Shown: one piece after another, positions 1-5,308 of the stretch
Position numbering within the stretch: position 1 is the stretch's first letter
Layout of the letters: every line of letters begins with the position of its first letter
NCBI GenBank assembly: GCA_028290085.1
Contig: JAQGKN010000638.1
Span: 1-5,308 of the forward strand
DNA length: 5,308 nt
Direction: 5' to 3'
Source: Hyphomicrobiales bacterium
GTDB lineage: Bacteria > Pseudomonadota > Alphaproteobacteria > Rhizobiales > Beijerinckiaceae
Notes under the pieces: model-generated
The model's input: only the letters and a program-made list of their open reading frames with translations
The model's database searches: none
What the model was told of the DNA's origin: nothing
Translations under genes and position numbers: made by a program

Positions 1-1
1 G

Positions 2-274
2 AAGGGTGCCAGCGGCATCACCGGTGCCGGCTTCATCACGCTCGCAGCGACCCTCGCCGCGATCCGTCCCGAACTCGTCCCCGGCATGGCCATCGTGCTC
101 GGTATCGACAAGTTCATGAGCGAGTGCCGCGCACTCACCAACCTCACCGGCAACGGCGTGGCCTGCGTGGTCGTGTCGTGGTGGGAAGGTGAGCTCGACC
201 GCAGCAAGCTGAATGCCGCGCTCGGCCGCAAGGTCGATCCGTCGGATCTCGAAACCGCCGTCACGACCGGCTGA
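2..274 (+). CDS. dctA: C4-dicarboxylate symporter DctA, C-terminal part (5' end outside window)
   Basis: This is the last 90 codons of an inner-membrane cation/C4-dicarboxylate symporter of the DAACS (glutamate/aspartate transporter-like) family, which imports succinate, fumarate and malate. The reading frame is open from base 2, so the gene starts left of the window. The fragment begins in hairpin HP2 ([11 protein letters not shown], visible residues 1-11) and continues into TM8 with [18 protein letters not shown] (residues 34-51). Aligned by eye to archaeal GltPh, D36 matches the sodium-site Asp390, R43 matches the substrate-side-chain Arg397 and N47 matches Asn401. GltPh Asp394 is Ser40 here, and GltPh Asp405 is Asn51; the GIDxFMSExRALTN pattern is typical of DctA proteins. 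The tail after GELD is short and polar, as expected of a cytoplasmic C-terminus. The dctB and dctD regulators lie directly downstream on the same strand, which supports the DctA call over a glutamate carrier. The promoter is not in the window. Confidence 0.95.
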   Translation, partial: KGASGITGAGFITLAATLAAIRPELVPGMAIVLGIDKFMSECRALTNLTGNGVACVVVSWWEGELDRSKLNAALGRKVDPSDLETAVTTG

Positions 275-318
275 TCCAGCCCGATCATGGCGCCGCTCGA
301 CGCGTCCTGCCATAATGC

Positions 319-345
319 TCACGGCGGCCCTGGAGGCCGCCGTGA
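319..345 (+). terminator. Perfect 11-bp hairpin between dctA and dctB; possible terminator or attenuator
   Basis: The arms TCACGGCGGCC (319-329) and GGCCGCCGTGA (335-345) are exact reverse complements around the 5-base loop CTGGA. The stem is very GC-rich and sits 45 bases after the dctA stop. The bases that follow (TGCTGTTTC) have only a short T run, so this is not a textbook intrinsic terminator. It could end or dampen dctA transcription before dctB, or protect the 3' end of the dctA mRNA. The structure is seen directly; its function is inferred. Confidence 0.45.
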
Positions 346-355
346 TGCTGTTTCA

Positions 356-361
356 GAGAGG
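356..361 (+). promoter_or_regulatory. Ribosome binding site that fixes the dctB start
   Basis: GAGAGG sits 6 bases before the ATG at 368. It decides between that start and the in-frame upstream ATG at 287. The 287 start would read through the intergenic hairpin and add 27 residues of unlikely sequence ahead of the N-terminal membrane anchor. Confidence 0.6.
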
Positions 362-367
362 CGAGAC

Positions 368-2182
368 ATGTCGGTACAGGCGCCCTCGCGCCGGACCGGG
401 CGCCAAGTGCTCGCAGCTTGCGTGACCGTAGCGGCGATTGCCCTGGTCGTGTTCGGTGCCGGCATCGCGGCGCAGCGGCTTCGTATTGGCCAGATCGCAG
501 AGCTGGCCGATCTGCAGGCGGAGCGCCATGCCGCACAGTTGGCGACCGAACTCGCCCAATACGATCATCTTCCCGAAATCATCCGCCTGCACCCCAGCAT
601 CGTCGATCTTTTAGCGTCCCCCGACGACGGGACGCGCGTCGACGCGGCCAATCGCTATCTCGAGCAGGTGAACGCCGCCTCTGGCTCGTCTGTCCTCTAC
701 GTGCTCGACCGCTACGGCACCTGTCTGGCCAGCAGCAACTGGCGCGACCCCACGAGTTTCGTGGGCGTCGACCTCTCCTACCGTCCGTATTTCCGTGATG
801 CCCTGAGGCTAGGCGCGCAGCATTTCTACGGCATCGGAACGACGACGGGCGTGCCGGGCTATTTCTACGGCCGCGCATTGCCCAACCGCGAGCACCTCGA
901 AGGTGTCGGCGTGGTGAAGGTCGAGCGCTTGCATACGTCTTCCTGGCCGGGTGCGGGACGTGTGCTCATGGTCGACGGCAACGGTGTCATTGTGCTGTCT
1001 TCGGAAGACAACTGGCGCTATCGCACCATCGCGCAATTGCCCGATCCAACGCTCGCACGCATGCGCGCTGCGCGCCAATACGAGAACGTGCCGCTGGTGC
1101 CGCTCGGGCTTGAACTGGTGGAGACGCTGGGGCCGTCGTCGTCTGTGCTGTCGCTCACCAATGAGGATGGCCGCAGCACGCTGCTTGCCGTCGAGCATGG
1201 ATTGACGGGCTCCGACTGGAAGGTTGTCGTGCTGCTTGATCTCGCCGAGGTCAGTGCGTTCCGGTTCTGGGTTCAGGTGATCGTTGCGCTGATGGCAACG
1301 ACACTCGCGCTGCTCGTGCTCTACCTGTTGCAGAGGCGGCGTGCCGTCCAGATCGAGCGCGCGGCGCGCACTGCGCTGGCAAAGGCCAACAGCGAACTGG
1401 AAAGCGAAGTGTCCAGCCGCACGCGCGATCTCATTCAGTCGAACCGTCAATTGCGTGAGACGCGGGACGAACTCGTCCATTCCGCAAAGCTCGCCGCCAT
1501 CGGCCAGATTGCTGCCGGTGTCACGCACGAGTTGAGCCAGCCGATGGCAGCTATCCGCAGTCTGTCCGACAATGCAGCCGTGTTTCTCGAGCGCGGGCAG
1601 AGTGAGAGCGTCGCTGGAAATCTGCGGCTGATCTCGGATCTCGTCGATCGCATGAGCGGTATCACCGGGCAATTGAAATTCTTCGCGCGCAAGCGGCCGT
1701 CCGTGTTCGAGGCGGTGTCGCTGCGCCGTACAATCGCCGAAAGCCTGTTCCTCCTTGATGAAAAAATTCGCCGTACTGGCGCGCGATTGCTCGAGGATTA
1801 TCCGGACACGGATCTTGTTGTGCGCGCCGACGCCGATCGGCTGGGGCAGGTGTTCGTCAACCTGTTTTCGAATGCGCTCGATGCGGTCGCGGGCTCTTCG
1901 TCCGCCCGTATCGAAATACGCGCGCGGGCTGAGGGCGGGCGGGCATGCGTGCACGTGCTCGACACGGGCGCGGGCTTGTCGGAGTCCGTTCGGGCGCATC
2001 TGTTCGAACCGTTCTTCACGACAAAGCTCGCGGGCTCGGGCCTTGGTCTCGGTCTCGCCATTTCCGAGCGCATCCTGCGTGATTTCGGCGGCAGTCTGCG
2101 CGCCGAGAACGCCCCGGAGGGCGGAGCGCTTTTTATCATCGACCTGCCTATGGCAGATGCGGCTTTCGCCGAGGCGGGATAA
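368..2182 (+). CDS. dctB: C4-dicarboxylate sensor histidine kinase DctB
   Basis: This 604-residue inner-membrane sensor kinase is close to the roughly 620 residues of rhizobial DctB. It detects periplasmic C4-dicarboxylates and phosphorylates DctD. A short basic N-terminus leads into TM1 (about residues 14-35). A periplasmic double-PDC/Cache sensor region follows (about 36-297), with RPYF at 139-142 and YGIGTTTGVPGYFY at 154-167, a pattern characteristic of DctB ligand domains. TM2 spans about 300-321 and leads to a charged helical linker likely to form a coiled coil (about 326-375). The kinase core has the H-box with phospho-acceptor His387 in THELSQP, the N-box with Asn498 and Asn502 in NLFSNALDA, G1 DTGAGL (532-537), the F-box FEPFFTTK (546-553) and G2 GSGLGLGL (556-563). 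All catalytic landmarks are present, so the enzyme should be active. No HAMP or fused receiver domain is evident. The start at 368 was chosen for its Shine-Dalgarno match and the normal spacing to TM1. The gene is followed after 4 bases by dctD, so the two are very likely co-transcribed. Confidence 0.96.
   Translation: MSVQAPSRRTGRQVLAACVTVAAIALVVFGAGIAAQRLRIGQIAELADLQAERHAAQLATELAQYDHLPEIIRLHPSIVDLLASPDDGTRVDAANRYLEQVNAASGSSVLYVLDRYGTCLASSNWRDPTSFVGVDLSYRPYFRDALRLGAQHFYGIGTTTGVPGYFYGRALPNREHLEGVGVVKVERLHTSSWPGAGRVLMVDGNGVIVLSSEDNWRYRTIAQLPDPTLARMRAARQYENVPLVPLGLELVETLGPSSSVLSLTNEDGRSTLLAVEHGLTGSDWKVVVLLDLAEVSAFRFWVQVIVALMATTLALLVLYLLQRRRAVQIERAARTALAKANSELESEVSSRTRDLIQSNRQLRETRDELVHSAKLAAIGQIAAGVTHELSQPMAAIRSLSDNAAVFLERGQSESVAGNLRLISDLVDRMSGITGQLKFFARKRPSVFEAVSLRRTIAESLFLLDEKIRRTGARLLEDYPDTDLVVRADADRLGQVFVNLFSNALDAVAGSSSARIEIRARAEGGRACVHVLDTGAGLSESVRAHLFEPFFTTKLAGSGLGLGLAISERILRDFGGSLRAENAPEGGALFIIDLPMADAAFAEAG
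2171..2179 (+). promoter_or_regulatory. dctD ribosome binding site inside the dctB 3' end
   Basis: GAGGCGGGA lies in the last codons of dctB, 7 bases before the dctD ATG at 2187. Its position within dctB suggests translational coupling of kinase and regulator. It supports 2187 as the start rather than in-frame ATGs farther upstream, which lie inside dctB and precede no receiver-domain sequence. Confidence 0.55.
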
Positions 2183-2186
2183 CAGC

Positions 2187-3521
2187 ATGCACCAAGACCT
2201 CCGCGTCCTGCTTGTCGAGGATGATCCAGCGGTGCGTTTCGCCAATGCGCAGACGCTGAAGCTCGCTGGTCTCACCGTCGAAACCGTGGCATCGGCGGAA
2301 GCCGCGCTCGACAAGCTGCATCCGCTTTTCCCCGGTGTGCTCGTCGTCGATGTCCGGCTGCCGGGCATGGACGGCTTGACGCTTCTCGACCGGGCGCAAC
2401 GCATCGAGCCGGCTTTGCCGGTCATCGTCATCACTGGGCACGGCGACGTCGCGATGGCTGTGCAGGCTATGCGCGCGGGGGCCTATGATTTTCTCGAAAA
2501 GCCGACACCGACGGATGTTCTTGTCGCCACGGCCCTGCGCGCGCTGGAAAAGCGCAAGCTGACGTTCGAATTGGCGGATCTACGGCGCAAGCTGGAGCAG
2601 AAGGACGGCATTGAGCGCATCCTGATCGGCAAGTCGCCCGGTATCGTGGGCTTGCGCCGCGACATCCTGCAACTCGCGCAGGCGGGGCCTGACGTGCTGA
2701 TCCAGGGCGAAACGGGTTCCGGCAAGGAGCTCGTGGCGCGTTGCCTGCATGAGGCCTCGCCCATGCGCGACAAGCCTTTTGTAGCGATCAATTGCGGGGC
2801 GATTCCCGAGAGCATGTTCGAGAGCGAATTGTTCGGTCACGAGCGCGGTGCATTCACGGGCGCGCAGATGCAAAGGATCGGCAAGATCGAATATGCGTCG
2901 GGCGGAACGCTGTTCCTCGACGAGGTCGAATCCATGCCGATGGCCATGCAGGTGAAGCTGCTGCGCGTGCTGCAGTTCCGGCAGGTGGAAAGGCTCGGCT
3001 CCAACAAGCCGGTGCCGGTCGCCTTGCGTGTGGTCGCGGCGACGAAGACCGATCTCGCGGCGCTTTCCGCCGAGCAGAAATTTCGCAGCGACCTCTATTT
3101 CCGGCTCAATGTCGTCTCGCTGGAAATTCCCCCATTGCGGGCGCGGCGAGAGGATATCCCGCTGATCTTCGATCATCATGTCACGCAGGCCGCGCTGCGC
3201 TATCAGCGTGAGGCGCCGGTGGTGAGCGATGCCTTGATGCGCGAACTGATGACACATGATTGGCCCGGCAATGTGCGCGAACTCGCCAATGTCGCAGACC
3301 GTTTCGTGCTCGGCGTTCTCGCGGGGCGTTTCCGTGAGGTGGCGACCGGACGGCGGGCGCTGCACGATCTCGTCGCGGAATTTGAACGCGGCCTGATCGT
3401 CGAGGCGTTACGTCACCACCACGGCAATGTGGCGGCGGCGGCCGACGCGCTCGGAATTCCCAAGAAGACCCTCTACGACAAGCTGAAACGCTTCGAGCTG
3501 ACGGGCGAGGATTATCGCTGA
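2187..3521 (+). CDS. dctD: C4-dicarboxylate transport response regulator DctD (sigma-54 activator)
   Basis: This 444-residue NtrC-family response regulator is the cognate partner of DctB and, when phosphorylated, activates sigma-54 RNA polymerase, classically at dctA. The receiver domain (about 5-120) has acidic E11-D12-D13, phospho-acceptor Asp55 in VLVVDVRLPGMDG, Thr83 and Lys105. A helical linker (about 115-142) leads to the AAA+ domain (about 145-380). That domain has Walker A GETGSGKE (174-181), the sigma-54-contacting GAFTGA loop (221-226), Walker B TLFLDE (241-246), likely arginine fingers in FRSDLYFRLN (R300/R306), and the sensor II region WPGNVREL (359-366). The C-terminus is a Fis-type helix-turn-helix (about 397-436) with GNVAAAADALGIPKKTLYDKL, typical of DctD. 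Its length matches rhizobial DctD (about 450), with nothing missing. It starts 4 bases after dctB. Its stop is one base from the stop of the convergent ABC gene, with no clear terminator between them. Direct targets cannot be seen because the dctA promoter is outside the window. Confidence 0.96.
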   Translation: MHQDLRVLLVEDDPAVRFANAQTLKLAGLTVETVASAEAALDKLHPLFPGVLVVDVRLPGMDGLTLLDRAQRIEPALPVIVITGHGDVAMAVQAMRAGAYDFLEKPTPTDVLVATALRALEKRKLTFELADLRRKLEQKDGIERILIGKSPGIVGLRRDILQLAQAGPDVLIQGETGSGKELVARCLHEASPMRDKPFVAINCGAIPESMFESELFGHERGAFTGAQMQRIGKIEYASGGTLFLDEVESMPMAMQVKLLRVLQFRQVERLGSNKPVPVALRVVAATKTDLAALSAEQKFRSDLYFRLNVVSLEIPPLRARREDIPLIFDHHVTQAALRYQREAPVVSDALMRELMTHDWPGNVRELANVADRFVLGVLAGRFREVATGRRALHDLVAEFERGLIVEALRHHHGNVAAAADALGIPKKTLYDKLKRFELTGEDYR

Positions 3522-3522
3522 T

Positions 3523-5308
3523 TCAATGCGGCAGCACGAAGTGGCCGGGTGCGACTTCCTCGAGGCTGCGTGCTTTGGGCTCATAGCCGCGCGGGCGTAC
3601 GGCGCTCGGAATCTCCCCCGCTGAAAGCGTGCGTGCGACGCGCGCATCGGGATCGGCGATAGGCACGGCGGCGATCAGCTTGCGCGTGTAGGGATGACGC
3701 GGATTGCCGAGAATAGCCTCTCGCGGACCCATTTCGACGATTTCACCAAGATACATGACGGCGATGCGATGGCTGATCCGCTCGACCACCGCGATATCGT
3801 GCGAGATGAAGAGGTAGGAGAGGCCTAGCTCCTCTTGCAGATCCATCATGAGGTTGATGACCTGCGCGCGGATCGACACATCGAGTGCCGAGACCGCCTC
3901 GTCGGCGATGATAATGGATGGGTTGAGGGCGAGTGCCCGCGCGATGCATATGCGCTGGCGCTGGCCGCCGGAAAATTCGAAGGGATAGCGCTGCAGATGC
4001 TCCTCGCCGAGCCCGACGCGTTCGAGCAGGTCGGTCACGCGCACGCGGATCTGCGCGCGGTCCAGCTCTTCGTGGACGTGAAAGGGCTCGCCCACGAGCT
4101 GTTCGACGCTCATGCGCGGATTGAGCGAGGCGAAGGGATCCTGGAAGACCATCTGGATGTGGCGCCGCGCGTCGCGCATCACGGCGGGCGTATGGTTGGT
4201 TATGTTGCGGCCGCGCAGCAGGATGTCGCCCGAGGTGGATTCGATGAGTTTCAGGATGGACCGGCCCGTCGTTGACTTGCCGCTGCCGGATTCGCCGACG
4301 ATGGACAGGGTCTCGCCGGGGAACAGCTTGAAAGACACATTCTCGACCGCGTGCACATTGGCGACGACGCGTTGCATGAGGCCCTTGCGAATGCGGAAGC
4401 GGACGGTCAGGCCAACGACTTCCAGAATGGGTTTTTCGCGATACGAAGGCTCGTGCGGTGTTGTTCCCGGCAGTCTGATAGGGGCTGACGCATCGGCCAG
4501 CACGCCTTCGAAACGCTCCGGCCGGGGCTTGCCCGTCATGGAGCCGAGCTTGGGTACTGCGGAGAGAAGTGCCCGCGTATAGGGGTGAACGGGTGCGTGG
4601 AAGATCTGGCTGACCAAACCCTCCTCCACTTTGCGGCCCTGTTTCATGACCAGCACACGGTCGGCGATTTCCGCGACCACGCCCATGTCATGGGTGATGA
4701 AGAGAATGGCCATGCCGATCTCGGCCTGAAGGGCTTTCAGCAGGGAGAGAATCTCGGCCTGAATTGTGACGTCGAGCGCGGTGGTCGGCTCGTCGGCGAT
4801 CAGCAGGGCAGGGCGGCAGGCCAGCGCCATGGCGATCATCACCCGCTGGCGCATGCCGCCGGAGAGTTCGTGCGGATATTGGCGCAGGCGCCGCTCGGCC
4901 TCGGGAATGCGCACTTGACGCAACGCTTCGAGCGCGCGGGCGCGGGCTGCGGTCTTCGACATGGTCTCGTGCAGCAGCACAACTTCGGCCACCTGATCAC
5001 CGATGGTGAGCACGGGATTGAGCGACGTCATCGGCTCCTGGAAAACGAGAGCCATTGCCTTGCCACGCAATTTGCGCAGGCCGCTTTCGTCAAGCGTGGC
5101 GAGATCGACGCTTGCGCTCTCGTCCGGCTTGAAGCGGATGGAGCCGCCGCGAATCTCGCCATTCATATAGTCGACGAGCCGCATGATCGATTTAGCGGTG
5201 ACGGATTTTCCAGACCCCGACTCGCCGACGATGGCGAGAGTCTCACCCGTAGCGAGATCGAAGGACAGGTCCTCGACAGCAACGAAGGCGCCATCGACGC
5301 CCGGGAAG
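3523..5308 (-). CDS. Fused two-domain peptide ABC transporter ATP-binding protein (DppD-DppF / GsiA-like), N-terminus outside window
   Basis: This is a cytoplasmic ATPase with two nucleotide-binding domains in one chain; it would energise a dipeptide/oligopeptide or glutathione-type importer. The frame stays open to the window edge. The in-frame ATG at 5184 is not the start, because upstream codons (5185-5307) encode [21 protein letters not shown] with the first Walker A. The 594 visible residues probably lack only some 10-20 at the N-terminus. Domain 1 has FQEP (Q-loop), signature LSGGMRQ near 4866-4846, Walker B LLIADEP near 4806-4786 and the H-loop ITHD near 4692. Domain 2 has Walker [10 protein letters not shown] (4296-4270), FQDP, signature FSGGQRQ near 3975, Walker B IIIADEA near 3903 and the H-loop ISHD near 3801. 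Each domain ends in the HPYT segment (oligo_HPY region) typical of the peptide/nickel transporter subfamily. Both sites look catalytically intact. Domain 2 has DEA where DEP is usual. The substrate cannot be told from the ATPase. Permease and binding-protein genes are expected to the right of the window. Confidence 0.93.
   Translation of the reverse strand, partial: FPGVDGAFVAVEDLSFDLATGETLAIVGESGSGKSVTAKSIMRLVDYMNGEIRGGSIRFKPDESASVDLATLDESGLRKLRGKAMALVFQEPMTSLNPVLTIGDQVAEVVLLHETMSKTAARARALEALRQVRIPEAERRLRQYPHELSGGMRQRVMIAMALACRPALLIADEPTTALDVTIQAEILSLLKALQAEIGMAILFITHDMGVVAEIADRVLVMKQGRKVEEGLVSQIFHAPVHPYTRALLSAVPKLGSMTGKPRPERFEGVLADASAPIRLPGTTPHEPSYREKPILEVVGLTVRFRIRKGLMQRVVANVHAVENVSFKLFPGETLSIVGESGSGKSTTGRSILKLIESTSGDILLRGRNITNHTPAVMRDARRHIQMVFQDPFASLNPRMSVEQLVGEPFHVHEELDRAQIRVRVTDLLERVGLGEEHLQRYPFEFSGGQRQRICIARALALNPSIIIADEAVSALDVSIRAQVINLMMDLQEELGLSYLFISHDIAVVERISHRIAVMYLGEIVEMGPREAILGNPRHPYTRKLIAAVPIADPDARVARTLSAGEIPSAVRPRGYEPKARSLEEVAPGHFVLPH

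Noticed and set aside
288..303. Possible sigma-54 -24/-12 element (GG at 289-290, GC at 302-303)
   Set aside because: The spacing is 11 rather than 10 bases and neither TGGCAC nor TTGC is present in full.
288..316. Possible sigma-70 promoter with CATAAT at 311-316
   Set aside because: The -10-like hexamer is good, but the sequence at the -35 position (TGGCGC) matches the consensus poorly, so the promoter is not supported.
287..367. Upstream in-frame ATG at 287 as the dctB start
   Set aside because: It would add 27 residues translated through the intergenic hairpin and has no good ribosome binding site. The ATG at 368 has GAGAGG at ideal spacing and gives a normal N-terminus.
809..2434. A 541-codon open frame on the - strand opposite dctB and the start of dctD
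   Set aside because: It lies antisense to a clear histidine kinase carrying all expected motifs. Its translation is rich in Arg, His and Gln with no recognisable domain, as expected of a shadow frame in GC-rich DNA.
2580..3365. A 261-codon open frame on the - strand opposite dctD
   Set aside because: It is antisense to the conserved AAA+ domain, has a low-complexity Arg/His/Gln composition and shows no recognisable motif.
3538..3558. Weak inverted repeat GAAGT/ACTTC near the dctD-ABC junction as a terminator
   Set aside because: The stem is only 5 bp with an 11-base loop, it lies inside the ABC coding region and it has no T run.
4292..5234. 13-base direct repeat TCGCCGACGATGG at 4292-4304 and 5222-5234
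   Set aside because: Both copies encode the same part of the Walker A region in the two ATPase domains, so the repeat reflects shared protein sequence rather than a mobile or regulatory repeat.

Overview
This is an ordinary, densely coded stretch of a GC-rich proteobacterial chromosome. It holds a C4-dicarboxylate uptake and sensing locus facing a peptide-type ABC transporter ATPase gene. Protein style and the dct/ABC gene content fit an alphaproteobacterium, perhaps Hyphomicrobiales. A betaproteobacterium of the Burkholderia type cannot be excluded from this sequence alone.

Layout on the + strand: bases 2-274 are the last 90 codons of dctA, the DAACS-family C4-dicarboxylate symporter. A 93-base gap follows that carries a perfect 11-bp hairpin and the dctB ribosome binding site. 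Next is dctB (368-2182), a membrane histidine kinase with a periplasmic sensor domain. Four bases later comes dctD (2187-3521), an NtrC-family response regulator that activates sigma-54 promoters. On the - strand, 3525 back to the right edge holds most of a two-domain ABC ATPase (fused DppD/DppF or GsiA-like). Its stop codon lies one base from the dctD stop, and its first residues are outside the window.

How the genes work together: DctB senses succinate, malate or fumarate in the periplasm and phosphorylates DctD at Asp55. DctD then uses its AAA+ ATPase to open a sigma-54 promoter, classically that of dctA, which supplies the transporter. The dctA promoter and any DctD enhancer sites would lie left of this window. 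The ABC ATPase would power a separate peptide or glutathione-type importer, whose permease and binding-protein genes are not visible here.

I see no RNA genes, mobile elements, CRISPR arrays or clear sigma-54 promoters. No previously undescribed system is evident. The points most worth a second look are the near-zero convergent junction at 3519-3525, the dctA-dctB hairpin, and the co-directional dctA-dctB-dctD order.
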